64,000 nt of DNA from Apodemus sylvaticus (GCF_947179515.1 NC_067472.1:110410506-110474505), one strand, 5' to 3'; positions 34,131 to 45,654 are shown, counted from the stretch's first letter. Numbers and translations: made by a program. Notes: generated by a model from the sequence alone, not told the origin.

Positions 34131-37022
34131 CATACACTTTTATGTGCTTTTAACCATATGCACTTTCCAAGCTGCTCACAAGTGGTTATTTGTCCCTCCC
34201 TTCCTCTTTCTTCCATTTGTCCATTTGTGTCTCTTACTTCGCCAACCATCATAAGTAGTGTTATATCTTACTATCCTTCTTAGAGGTGCTCTCTTAGAAA
34301 ACATATGATTTGATACCAATAGTCATATTTAACATTTCTCTTCTTTTTTTCTGTTCTACCCTAGAACGTAAAAACAAAAGATCTTTACTCGGTATTAGTC
34401 TATGCTAGGAACTAGGGTATATGATGATGAAAAGTTCTATCTGGGCCCTGTGTGACTTCAAGTCTATGTGGTGAAACAGGCATTCATATAGACCCATGGT
34501 TCTTTGAAGGGTACAGATAGGATACTAGAGTAGAGAGAAATGGAGTCATGAAGACCAGTGATGATGCTCTTGTAGAAGCTGTCATAAGAGACCAGTCAGT
34601 CTGAGAAAATGTTATTTAATGAGAAACTCCATGAGATCTGGTTCAGAGTAAGTCCTGGGATAGGAGTAGGCAAATGAGATGCAGAAATGAGTTCCTGGAT
34701 CCTAGCTCAGATAGTAGTATGGATGATAATCCATTCAAGTAAAGATGGACCCAAGAGAAGAGAGGTGGGTTGGGAGAATCATATTGAGTTGGCGAAGTCA
34801 GGCTTGGAGGTGCATGAAGCTTAATTAGAGCTCTCAGCAGCCCATGGAAAGTGGTTGATTGCAGCAAGCCCAGTGCCTGGGGTTGAGTAGGCAGCTGTAA
34901 GCAATGAACCTATACTACAAAAATGTTCCCAGTTTAAGGCACATGACTTTTATCTTCTGTACTACATGTAATAGGAATATACTTGAATAATGTATACCCA
35001 TGTGGCATATTCCTTGGTATACCTATGATTAACCTTTTAATCCAGACAATCTGCAGCTTGAGGAGTTCAGGAAACTCATACAGAAGCTCAACACTTCTCC
35101 AGCCTCAAAGGAAACAGAAGTAAATCAAAATGTAAGGGGCAAAACAAAATAGGAGCACAAGAACAAGGGTGACCTCCCTGGCCAAACCTTCACATGCAGA
35201 TTCAGACCTCATTCTCTTCCACTCTATTCTTCTCCAACCTATACTCCCTAAAAGAGACTTTCCTTCTTCTCTAATATGCTATCTGCACTTGACAGGTACA
35301 GAACTTGTGAGCTTCTATGATTTAACGTTTTGGATATTTCAGAAATAATATATAAGTATAACAACTTGTACATAATACCTAATTGCCATTAAATATAAGC
35401 ACAGAGAGTAAATAGAATTTCAAGGGGTCCTATAAGACATAGAGGCAATGCTTAGCATGTTTCCTCAAGTAAGTATGGGGTCAATGACAGAAAGAACATT
35501 GAAGCAGAGGTGTGCATTATTAGATTCATAAGATTCCATTGTTTGAAGATATATTGAATCTTGCAGGCAAATGAATAGAACTTTGAACCAGAAAAGTTAT
35601 CCTGTCTACAAAAAGTGCATGGCTGCTCTTACAGATGTTAAATAGGCAACTCAGCCCTTTGTCCCTGGGGTTGAGACTCAACGCCATGGTTCCTGGCCAC
35701 TCTCATGGTTATTTTGCTGGATGGCCCATGTCATTGCTTCTTCATGTGTGTTCACCTCTGTGCTCACAGTGCTTGACTGTGAATAAAGAGTATTACCTAT
35801 TGCTGGCCAATCAACAAGAGTCAGAAGGAGTTGCCTTTAAGATCCACACTGCTGTAGAAGTGATGAGGAGTGAATGCAACAAGTGCAAGTTAGGAGAGGA
35901 CAGAGAGTGGCAGGATGAGTCAGTCACACGAGTAACAGGACTCATTAAAAACATCATCTGCTCCAAGGGCACCTTCCCTCTACAAGAGCTTGTTGGTTCT
36001 GCATTGCTCCTCTTCCTCACCCAGCCCAGGAAGAGTGTGCTTGCTCCACAGTGTTCCTCCACAATTTAATGATCCACCTCAGGATCCAGCCTCTCTTCTC
36101 CCAATGCCCCTTTGCCCTCTGCACCTTCTCCTTTGTTCTCCTAGTCACAACTGATATAACAAGATTACAGAGCTGGTTGACTCCTTCATTCCCACAACGC
36201 AGAGGTTATTCCTCTAATTGCAGTGGGCTCTTTCAAGTTCTTGCTTATTTTTAATTATGAATGCCGGAAGCTGGCCTGTCACAGGATGACTTTCAGTTCT
36301 GAAGAAAGAAACAAGCCAGAGAAACAGGGGAGTAATCAGAATCCTATTTTCATGCAAATTGCCCCATGACAAAGAACACCAAAGAAACAGAAAAGAGATT
36401 CATTGCTACATTTCCAATGGGTGACACTGCCCTTTGCAAATGTCCAGATCCAATTCTGAAGAGATTTACATAAAATTGCCTCATTATACAATAGTTATGG
36501 GGCCTGTAAACATCAGAAACTCAAACCTTTGCCTATGTTTATGATTCACTTCTGATATTTGATTGGCAGGATGAACTTTAAACAATAATTTTAGTTTTAA
36601 AACAATTCTGCCTCAGGCAATCAACTCTTCTGCTTTCTACCAGGGACAATATCCTTCCTGGGAATAATTCCTGTAGCAGCTGTTTGTGGGAGAGGCTCCT
36701 CTATCCACATCGTCTCTATGGTAGCTACAGGTAAACATATATCTTGTATTTCTTACAATACATTCCTTGTATTATCACTGAACACTACAAATTATCTAAT
36801 AAAGTATTTGAAAGTATTATTAAATATAATTATTATTATTGTTAAAAATCAATTTCTAATTATCATAACCCTACCAAATCTCTAAGTGTATCCCACCTAA
36901 CTGCCCATTACTGGAATCTCCTTAGGCTTGGGGATTTCCTAAGACAGGTGAATTAATCTTCCTATGTGCAGCTGACTAGGCTTCCTGTTTTCTCTGGTAT
37001 TCTCACTGTCTGACATGGATCT
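34131..37022. other. Unique sequence
   Basis: A 144-codon ORF (35635-36069) has no recognisable similarity and is overlapped by an 83-codon ORF on the other strand. No clear repeats. Confidence 0.4.
36240..36640. promoter_or_regulatory. Candidate conserved noncoding block, octamer and SOX-like words
   Basis: Unique sequence containing atgcaaat (36353-36360), a related ttgcaaatg (36435-36443) and several ACAAAG/ACAAT SOX-like words. It is not in a recognised repeat. Speculative. Confidence 0.28.
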
Positions 37023-37318
37023 GCTGAGAAGGGAAGGGGAGTTGAGAAAGGAGTAGGGAGGGATGGAGGGAGAGAGAGAGAAAGAGAGAGAGGGGGGAGA
37101 GAGAGAGAAGGAAGAGGAGGAGGAAGAGAAGAAGGAGGAGGAAGAGGAGGAAGAGGAGAAGGATGAGGATGAGGAGGAGGAGGAGGAGGAGGAGGAGAAA
37201 AGTCAGTAACAAGAGTAGAGGGAGGGAAGGGGAGGGGAAGGAAAGAGAGGCAAAAAGGAGTTATGGAGAGAAAAGAGGCAGAGGCAGAGGCAGAGGTAGA
37301 GGTGGGGCCAAACGCTAC
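37023..37318 (+). repeat. Polypurine (GA/GGA)n region
   Basis: Purine-rich across the interval, with pure purine at 37065-37163 (99 nt). Several runs of three or more G are present. Arginine- and glutamate-rich ORFs are artefacts. Confidence 0.93.
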
Positions 37319-37322
37319 CCCC

Positions 37323-37353
37323 CTTTTGTTTTGTTTTGTTTTGTTTTGTTTTG
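37323..37353 (+). repeat. (TTTTG)n
   Basis: Six near-perfect TTTTG units adjacent to the purine tract. Confidence 0.93.
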
Positions 37354-39236
37354 CTTTTTAGCAAACTAGGCTTACTTGGCTCTTGCCAGGTAACTGTTGG
37401 GCAGAGCCTAGAAGGAATGCTAACAGAGGTGTCAGTATTAAAGATGAATGGCACTTCATAATGACCCAGAGGCTCCCTGCACTAAGGACTGTACTGGTGC
37501 TTTTTCTACCATCCTTTAAAACTGAAGAGACTTTGTTTGGTTTGTTTGTTTTTTAAGTATGACACTTTCTAGTTTTCAGAGAAAACTAGAGGCTCTGAGA
37601 ATTAGGTAATTTACACATTCCCTGCTGTGTATTGGGTTCACCAAGTGTAAAGAGGGAGACAAGGGTTGATTATTCTTAGATTATCTGGAGAGTATGCCTA
37701 TAGACAAGCAGCAGAGACACATGCACCGAGGCAAGTAACCTATGAAAATCTTTCTCAAGCCATCTTTCACTAAAATCCACCCACTGAACTCAGTCCCACA
37801 ACAAACATGCTTTCTTTTACTGAGATGTATGCCCCAACTCTAAATGTCAGAGCAGAGATGAGAGAGTTAGAATCTCATTCACAAATCCTGGTCCATCATT
37901 ACTTAAGGATGCTGCCCAAGGCATAAGATTTCCTACCTTTCCAGTTTACCTCTTGGCTGGACATAGTGATCCTTCCTTGATTTAGGGAAGGTACTTGAAG
38001 AAATGCAGAGTGAAATATCTGATGTCTGTGGCTGTCCACAGAGTAGTAAGAGCCCAATAGATACAAGGTAAGGAGGGACCTATGAAAATCTATAACCGCC
38101 AGTTCACAAAAACCAGAATTGAAATTCAAACCCAAGTATATTTGGTTCCAAAGTATGCACAATGGACTATAGATGAGATAGAGATAAAAATCTTACTGTA
38201 CCTGAATAGCACTATATTGAGGATCTATATTAATAGAATACTAGATTGCTAGATTTATGATAGATGGTCTGTGGGCACAAACAGATAAATATGCCTTTTT
38301 CTTCTTTTGTCACATCTTATTGAAGATGGTATGCTATTTTCATACGATAGTATATATACTCTGTCAGAAGCCCAAAGAGTAGCCAGAGCTACTGCTAGGC
38401 TCTACCCATTCATATCAACTTGAAAAGAGGATAGCCCTTAAGTATCTTCTTCCTATGGAAGGAGTGACCCAAGAAGAAATCTTCTGAGCATCATCTCTCT
38501 AAGTGTCCCTAGAAAAAAAATAGAACCATCTTCCAAAGCCAAGAGTCCTCTTTCTTCTATGTGTCAGGACCAATGATATCTATTGAAACTCTAAATTTGT
38601 TTAATACTTGCTTCACCCAGAGGCCTCTCCTATGCTCCATGATCACCTAGGTCTGTCACTGTGTGTTTGGGAGGACATAGGTACCCATCAGCTCACCTCT
38701 GTCACTATACAGACACTTATCTTCACATTTCCATAATTTACTTTTGACATACCTGTATAGAACCTTATACTTTTTTGTCTGGGAATTATCCCTACATGGG
38801 TAAATTTTCTTTAATTGTCACACTGGAGCTGGGTATATGGTAGATGTCTCTTTCTTTATATTTCTAAACATTTTCATTTCTTTCTTTCAAAAAAACCCAA
38901 CTTCTTTCAAATGGATTCCATTAGACTTCTTATCCATCTAATTTACATATTGATGGCAAATACCTTTCTTGTCCAGAATCTTCCATTCAATGACAATAAC
39001 TCCCCTCCATCTCTTTCCCTGGCAAATCTTATTTCAAGGGCCACTTCGATGATTTCATGAAGAATTTGTTAAGATGGACTCCATTGCCTTTCCTCTATCC
39101 TATTTGGGATGCACTGAGTGTTTGAGCCCTTCTACAATTGCTCCCAAAGATATTGTTGGTTCTCTACCATTATTCAGTTTTTATGTTGCCATTACTATCC
39201 TAAGTGATATTTGAAGATGGAGCCTTTTTATCTTAG
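37354..39236. other. Unique sequence, possible L2 trace near 38570-38760
   Basis: Apart from weak L2-like words ('ttgacatacctgtatag') nothing is recognised. Confidence 0.35.
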
Positions 39237-39286
<50 letters not shown>

Positions 39287-39288
39287 AT
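39237..39288 (+). repeat. (TATC)n tetranucleotide microsatellite
   Basis: About 12 TATC/CTAT units directly abutting the tail end of a minus-strand B1. Confidence 0.97.
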
Positions 39289-39289
39289 C

Positions 39290-39438
39290 TCTTTTTGAGA
39301 CAGGGTTTCTTCATGTAGCTTTGGTTGCCCTATAACTAGTTCTGTAGACAAATGAAGCTGGCCTCGAATGCACAAAGATCCATCTATTGCAGCCTCCTGA
39401 GTGCTGGGATTAAAGGTGTGCACTACCATTGTCTGAAT
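39290..39438 (-). mobile_element. B1 SINE, minus
   Basis: 'tttttgagacagggtttctt', then 'gctggcctcgaatgcac' and 'gtgctgggattaaaggtgtg' (39401-39420) match reversed B1 over its full length. Moderately diverged. Confidence 0.93.
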
Positions 39439-39463
39439 AAATGAACAGTGGTTTTAATTCAAC

Positions 39464-39518
39464 TATGTATGTATGTTATGTATGTATGTATGTATGTATG
39501 TATGTATGTATCTATCTG
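39464..39518 (+). repeat. (TATG)n tetranucleotide microsatellite
   Basis: About 12 TATG units just beyond the B1 head end. Confidence 0.96.
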
Positions 39519-39793
39519 TCATTTTTTGTGATATCATGTTTAGATTAGGTTATGAAGATGGGGCCTTTTAAAAAGGATTAGCAGCATACTAATAGGGAAA
39601 AAAATCTGTCTTCTTCTCTCTCTTCCTTTCTTCTTTTCTTCTTCCTGCATCAAGTATACGCAGAGGAATGGTCATGTGAGAACCAGTTCAGAAGAGGACC
39701 CTCACCAGAGCCCAGTCATGCTGCCAACCTGGTTTACAATACGTGTTACACGGAATTAATAGAAAATACATTTTATGAACAACTAGTGTATGG

Positions 39794-39868
39794 TATTTTG
39801 TTTTGTTTTGTTTGTTTTTCAAGACATAGCTTCTTGGTATGTATCCTTGGCTGTCCTGGAATTCCCTT
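39794..39868 (-). mobile_element. B1 SINE 3' fragment, minus
   Basis: Starts with the (TTTTG)n reversed tail; 'caagacatagcttcttggta' and 'ggctgtcctggaattccct' match the reversed B1 end. It abuts the Crb1-like relic at about 39868. Confidence 0.75.
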
Positions 39869-40318
39869 TGTGAATCCAGGCTGACAGATAGAAACATAGC
39901 CTGAGGCTCTCAGGTGGTTGAAGAGGAAGGCAGGCCTGCAATGTGTCCCCATTGATCCTCTGAGGACAGCTCAGCATATTCCCCCCAATTTGGCACGCTT
40001 TCCTCCTACATTCATTTTTGTCTATCTCACAAGAGGAATCTGTGTATCCAGGACAGCAGTGACAAATACCGCTGTCAACAGTGTTGACATGTTGTATCAT
40101 TGTGACAAGCTTTACCAACAAAGAGGTATCAAAGTCTTACAGAGTGTCCCTGTTGAATCCACTCCCTGTGCAGTCACAGTAGAAGCTGTTTCCTCTTTCT
40201 ACTCACAGACCATGATGGAGCCATACCTGCCTGGGACATTTATCAAGGTTGAGTTTCTATCTTTTGAGCGGCACCAAATGTTCCTGGTCCATCATGTGCA
40301 CCACTCCTTCAGTGGAGA
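39868..40318 (-). pseudogene. Crb1-like processed pseudogene fragment (EGF-repeat region)
   Basis: Crumbs 1 is a transmembrane apical-polarity protein of retina and brain with many EGF-like repeats. Read on the minus strand, this DNA encodes in successive frames CDCTGSGF (about 40158-40180), TLCKTLIPLCW (about 40106-40148), CHNDTTC (about 40088-40108), VDSGICHCCPGYT (about 40040-40080), CEIDKNEC (about 40010-40033), GHIAGLPSS (about 39925-39955) and ASGYVSICQPGFT (about 39872-39910). From memory of CRB1, the same words occur in this order in adjacent EGF repeats, including the unusual linker of the GLPSS type, which is specific to CRB1. The copy is broken by a TGA at 40203-40205 (in place of an EGF Cys codon) and by at least three frameshifts. 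No introns interrupt what I recall as sequence from more than one exon, so a retrocopy is likely. The 3' end is cut by a B1. Very probably nonfunctional. Confidence 0.82.
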
Positions 40319-41439
40319 GGTATACACTTAGATTTACATCTCTATTCTAGCTTCCCGAGTCTTCACCAGTATCCTGAATCCCACCTGTGATCTCTACTCA
40401 TACTGTAACCTTCTCTTTTCCAAATTCCATCCTTGTCTGTCTTGATGCTATAGCACAACATTGTACAAACTTCCTGTAAACATAGTTACTTCTCTTGGGA
40501 GTTCCACTCTCTTGGGAGGACCCTAATCAGATTTAAATTTACCTACCCAGAGCCTCTGCTTTTGTACCGAAACAATTAAATATTCCTGAAAATACTCATA
40601 GCTCCATTGACTGGTTTTAATTCTAATAGTATTACTAAAAATTCCAACGAGTCTTCTAGAAAGTCCAGCAATTCTATTACTCTTTGTAAGTGTTGCAGCT
40701 CTGAAAGGAAAGATATCCTGGCAGTAGGAAGCCAAGGAATACCACAAAGTCATACTACACAACAAACCTCAGAGAAGAGATATCAGAGGAGGGAAAAACC
40801 CAGCAGGGTAGTTGCCTCTACTCAGGAGAGAAACAGCAGCAAACTGAGCAGAAGGCAGGGCTTATTTAGGATTTCTTGGGGGTGATGGAGCTTTACAGGG
40901 TGGTCATTTCTAAGATGAGGCTTGGTAGGATTTCAAGTCCTGAGCATGGAGAACTCAGGGATTAATGAGGTTTCTCATTCAGGGATTGGAGAGATTGGTT
41001 TCTTATAGGGTGGGGCTTGGCCATACTCCCAAATTGGTGCTGGGAATACCATTTATAGACTTTACAAAGTATGCAATGTTTACTACATTTACAAAGGAAG
41101 TCCCCAGCAGAGAAGACTTTCTTTGCTGCCTGAGTTGGTGTTAACAGCCAATCCCCTTCTTTAACACATCTGTTTTCCTTCTCAAGCTGAGTGCTTTAAA
41201 ATTTTTGCATGTTGAACCTTTATAATTGTATCATTCTGGAACAATTTAACCTATTCCATATCAATCATTGTGCTAACAGGGACTCAGTGGGGAAAACAGA
41301 GCATTTCCAATTTTTGAGTGTTCTTTTCCATCCCTATGCATCACTTCCCACTCAACAGTAACTCACTGATCCCTGCTTTCACATTAGAATGGGTGGTCTC
41401 AACTTTATTCTAAAGTGAATTCTTTTAAGGTCAGGATAT
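40319..41439. other. Possible unclassified LTR-like sequence and unique DNA
   Basis: 40780-41060 has an LTR-like look ('agcaaactgagcagaaggca'), but no family is recognised. No genes. Confidence 0.3.
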
Positions 41440-41498
41440 CTTTTCTCTCTTCTCTCTGTCTCTCTGTCTCTCTGTCTCTCTCTGTCTCTCTCTCTCTG

Positions 41499-41536
<38 letters not shown>

Positions 41537-41538
41537 TC
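41440..41538 (+). repeat. (TC)n with TG interruptions
   Basis: TC microsatellite with regular CTGTCT units in the first half. Confidence 0.96.
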
Positions 41539-41648
41539 AGATAAATAATTATACTTTACCTTTAGCAACACAGGACACATTTGGTATATTAGCAGAGCCT
41601 ATGCCAGTTGTGTGATAGTAGAAGCGGAAGCATTTTGAAATTGAAACT

Positions 41649-42232
41649 AGATTTTTTTTTTATTTAAAAGTTTTTTTTCTTTTCTACATTCTTTGTTTAC
41701 ATTCCAATGATTTACCCTTTCCCTGTTCCCCCCTCCCCCTAAGTCCCATAAGCCCTTTTCCCTCTAGCCATTCCCCAGCAACCCCCTCCTGCTTCTCTGA
41801 CCTGCTAATCCCCTACATTGCTGCATCAAGTCTTTCCAGGACCAGGGCCCTCTTCTTCCTTCTTGGGAATCATTTGATATGTTAATTGTGTCTTGGGTAT
41901 TCAGAACTTCTGAGCTAATATCCACTTATCAGAGACTGTATTCCATGTGTGTTCTTTTGTGATTGGGTTACCTCACTTAGGATGATATTTTCCAGTTCCA
42001 TCCATTTGCCTAAGAATTTCATGAGTTCATTGTTTTTAATTGCTGAATAGAATTCCATTGTGCAAATATACCACATTTTCTGTATCCATTCCTCCACTGA
42101 GGGACATTTGCGTTTATTCCAGCTTCTGGCTATTATAAATAAGGTTGCTATGAACATAGTGCAGCATGTGTCCTTATTGAATGCCAGGTAGGGGAACAGA
42201 CTGGATACGTAAACAGGACCCCATATTTTTCT
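41649..42232 (-). mobile_element. 5'-inverted, internally deleted L1 fragment
   Basis: 41649 to about 42177 is an L1 3' end in minus orientation: reversed A-tail, 3' UTR and the last 81 codons of ORF2 (41915-42157, with MFIATLFIIARSW and the C-terminus LISGY). At about 42178 the sequence switches to the plus orientation. 42186-42232 aligns without gaps (about 38 of 47 bases) to the start of ORF2 in copy 1 (about 1384-1430), encoding TDWIRKQDP against TDCIRKQDP. The rest of ORF2 is missing between the arms. No target-site duplication was found. Confidence 0.85.
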
Positions 42233-42709
42233 TTGTACAGGATCTCTCCTCTCTTATCTTCTCTGGGATTTTCCCTTCTGTAATTGTATCCCATCCTCCA
42301 CAGCATCAATTTTTTGTTGCTTTACTGGATCTTCCTTTGCACTTTATACAAATTATCTTGACTCATCCATCTAAACCCAATGAACCACCGCCCCTAAACA
42401 CCTTACATTCTCTTCTAATTATTGGCTCTTGATTCTGCTCTCTTCTATAGCAATGTGTTTTGTTGTTTGTTTTGCTTTGTTTTGTTTTGTTTTGTATTTT
42501 GACTTGTCTTACACAATCATTCCCCCTTCTTGACTCACATTATTTTTTCAGATCACCCTTTTGGCATTTCTTGATGATTTTGTCATATTCATCAGCGATA
42601 TTTGCAAAGCTAACTCTTATGGTCATTTCTCCATCTATATGTGCTCTATAGAATAAAGGCCAAGGAAATAAGCTCTACAGAGATATGCTGAGTTTGCATC
42701 CTATTTTCC
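42233..42709. other. Unique sequence
   Basis: Includes a short (TTTTG)n at 42472-42495; otherwise nothing recognised. Confidence 0.4.
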
Positions 42710-42830
42710 ATTATCTAACAGTTACGTAGCCTTCAAAGAAGTCTGTATCTTTGGGCTCTTCATTTCCTTACCTGAGAAGTGAATGCATCACACAGATATG
42801 TTATGTGAATTAGTGTGTAAACATATACAT
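42710..42830 (+). mobile_element. MIR SINE fragment
   Basis: 'gggctcttcatttccttacc' and the following 'tgagaagtgaatg' follow MIR order in plus orientation. Confidence 0.6.
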
Positions 42831-42871
42831 CATCTCAACCTGTGCATTATGACCTCTTTGTTCATCACATA

Positions 42872-43031
42872 TCAGATATCCTGACATCAGATATCCGCAT
42901 GATGATTCATAACAGTAGCAAAATTACATTTATGAAGTAGCAGTGAAATAATCTTATAGGAGGGGAATCACCCTAACATGAAGAAATGCATTAAAGTGTT
43001 GTAGCATTAGGAAGGCTGAAAATCACAGATC
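42872..43031 (-). mobile_element. URR1-like hAT-Charlie fossil, minus
   Basis: 'catatcagatatcctgacat', 'cagtagcaaaattacattta' and 'gtgttgtagcattaggaagg' with 'ctgaaaatcac' match the same repeat as 20658-20880. Confidence 0.75.
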
Positions 43032-43083
43032 TAGAGTGTGTGCTGGAAGTGGATTAGGTGCTTGGTTAATGACAGCATTATCA

Positions 43084-43163
43084 GGGATGGAGATGCAGGT
43101 TAGTGGTAGAGTACTGACCTAGAATGTTCAGGGTCCTAGATTCCAATTCCTATAGCCCTCAAA
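43084..43163 (+). mobile_element. ID-like SINE
   Basis: 'gatgcaggttagtggtagag' with 'tactgacctag', then 'cagggtcctagattccaatt', is ID order with moderate divergence and an A-rich end. Confidence 0.75.
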
Positions 43164-43802
43164 ATTATTAGGATTATAACGATTATCTACTATTATTCAT
43201 ACTACAAAAATGGAGGTCTTTGTCTTATATGGTTTAAAACAGGAATCCAGACAGTCTAAAAGTACCTCCATTTCAAACACTTCTAAGCCTTCCAATCTTT
43301 TCCTCTCTTTCACTCATAAACAGAGTTTAGCGACCAGTCCTGAGCCTCCTTTCCCTCTCTCCCGACACTCCCCACCTTTGTGCTTCCATTTCTACAGGCT
43401 CATATGCTGGATTATTACTTAGTGCTTCTACTTGGGTGTCTCAGATGCACTTCAGATGTCACATTAGCACTGACAACTGTTGTATGCATCCTCAGCTTCA
43501 CTAAAATCTCCAGTAAATAGCACAAACAACCAAATAACTGATTAATTCATAATCTAAGTTCTTCTTGTTAATATACTTTTTATTTTCTCCATTTTCACAG
43601 TTTATTTATTTCTTCAACCAATACTAAAAAGCATCTCTGATCTGTGAGTCACTGTTCTAAGACTGTGTACAAAAATTATTTACAAATCAAAATTTAAATT
43701 CTTGCCTTCTTTGATTCTTTTTCTGTGTCTGAAATACAAATTCTAAATTTATTTTTCTCACTTTTATTCTAACGGTAAGCCAAAAATTATCCTCTCTCAT
43801 TA

Positions 43803-43804
<2 letters not shown>
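43164..43804. other. AT-rich unique sequence
   Basis: Nothing recognised. Confidence 0.45.

Positions 43805-43838
<34 letters not shown>
43805..43838 (+). repeat. (AT)n microsatellite
   Basis: About 17 AT units. Confidence 0.97.
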
Positions 43839-43841
<3 letters not shown>

Positions 43842-44329
43842 CAGAACCACTCCCTTATACTTCCTCTCATATCCCCACATATCACTGAATTCTCTACATA
43901 GAGAGGAAAGTGTAAAACTTTTGCTATGTCTCCTAGAAATGGCAGGAACATCAATAATATGGTTACCCAAACAAGATCTTAACAAGAACAATATTAATAG
44001 ACTAGATTTGCTAAGGTGGAGAGGAAAAAAAAATCTCACTGGGCTCCATCCCTAAGTCAAAGAACTATCACATATAAAGAATGCTAAGTGAGGGAGAATT
44101 AGTCAACCCGAGGAATGACTAATAGCCCTCTAATAGTTTATCCAATACAAACAAACAAACAAGCTAAAGCATTGACTTATATCATCTCAAGGGTTTTCTG
44201 TTCTGCAAGGCTTGTGTTGAAATCTAGAGTTTTGTCCTCACCTCAGTATCCTGCGCCATGTGTCTCCTTTGCTTATTGGTCCCTTGAATACTTTACTTTT
44301 CTGTCTCATTCAGAAATATTACACCAGCT

Positions 44330-44660
44330 TTCTACCTGTGTTCAAAATCCAGTTGCAATGTTATCTACTTCCAATATACTCTCTGATCCTCTAACACATC
44401 ATAGCTGCCAGTCATGAACAGAATAGTCACTCTGATGCTATATTTTTTTTATGTGTTGTCCTAGTACCTTTAGGCATATTTTCTAGGGCACCTATTGCTT
44501 GACATATTATCACCCCCATTTAAGTGATTGATGTGTTCTCGTGTTCTTCTCTAGACTTTGGTCATACTAAGGCCAGCGTACCTTCATTTTAACTATCCAT
44601 TTCTTTCCCTGAAACTTAACTTTTACTCCTTACATTGTACTGGAAAAGTAACAGGCACAA
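44330..44660 (+). mobile_element. L2 LINE 3' fragment, diverged
   Basis: 'ttcaaaatccagttgcaatg' followed by a block like 'tactctctgatcctct', then a diverged end. This matches L2 order; ancient. Confidence 0.5.
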
Positions 44661-44724
44661 AACTAAAAAGAAAGGTAAATATGGAAATGTACTGTTTGTG
44701 ATTAGGAAGCCACCTACTTAGTAT

Positions 44725-44965
44725 GATCTTGAGTACATAATTTGCCTGGGACTCAGTTTCTTCATTGGTAGAATTATTTTAGAGGTGAAAGTTCATCATG
44801 ATTTTAGCATGAATATTTAAAGTACAAAGGGCTCATTTTTAAATTCTGACTCTCTCTCTCTTGGCTAAATGACTTTAGAGAAGCTAATTTAAACTGCCTA
44901 TCTATCCATGGAGTTCCTGCAAGGATTAAATAAAACAACTTAAAGAAAATGTGTATGTGAATACT
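44725..44965 (+). mobile_element. Two MIR-like fragments in tandem
   Basis: 44725-44830 ('gggactcagtttcttcattg' and 'gtagaattatt') and 44860-44965 ('ggctaaatgactttagagaa', 'gcaaggattaaata') each follow MIR order in plus orientation. Confidence 0.6.
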
Positions 44966-45654
44966 CTAGAAGTTCTCTTGGTATATTTCTCTTTGTCTCT
45001 GCTATAAGACAACAAGCCACCTCCCTTGAGCCAGGGAGCCCCAGGATAAGGAAATGCAGAATAAGCGAAGCATTCTGTGCTAATTTAGAAGTACAGAAAT
45101 TCATTTTTATCCCATCCTCATATCCAGTATAGTGAAGTACAAAAGGACATGCTCAGCTTTGTTCAGTCCCCAGTTTAAATATATTAAGAAAATTAAAGCA
45201 AATAAAGAATAAAAAAGAACCTTGCCAAATATGGACACAGAACAGGGCTATGATATTTGCATTCAGAAGAAAGAGGTTTGTGCTAAACTTTGCAGATCAA
45301 AAGTCAGGTTGTGTGGAATTCATGAAGTCCACAAGGAAGGAGGAGCTGGGAGCGTTCCAAAGGTTTCCACTCCACCAGTCTCCAGTGGGGATCTTGATGA
45401 AGCCTGGGGCCTTCAAGTGCCTCAGATGCCTCAGGCAGCTATAATTTTAGCTTTCAATGCTAGGAGCCTCAGCTTCTCAGAAAGGCCCTACCTGCTTTCT
45501 TGACAATGTCTACCAGGTGAGAAGAGAAGCCAGCATTTAGCAAGTCCCAACAGCTGTCAAGTGCAGTCTGGGTGATTTATATAAGCTTTGCAACAAACCT
45601 TGGAGCAGGCAGAATTTTTGACATTTCACATTAGTTGAGTTTCTGTTGTGTGAC
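44966..45654. other. Unique sequence
   Basis: Overlapping ORFs at 45222-45503 and 45250-45444 have no recognisable similarity. Confidence 0.4.

Noticed and set aside
35635..36069. 144-codon ORF considered as a small gene
   Set aside because: No recognisable domain, no Kozak or splice context seen, and an overlapping antisense ORF of similar character.
37003..37454. Arg- and Leu-rich ORFs
   Set aside because: Translation of the polypurine tract.
39237..39518. Possible CRISPR-like regular repeat array
   Set aside because: Simple tetranucleotide microsatellites around a B1; no spacer structure, and the DNA is mammalian.
39918..40331. 137-codon plus-strand ORF
   Set aside because: Antisense of the Crb1-like relic; the minus strand carries the recognisable EGF words in several frames.
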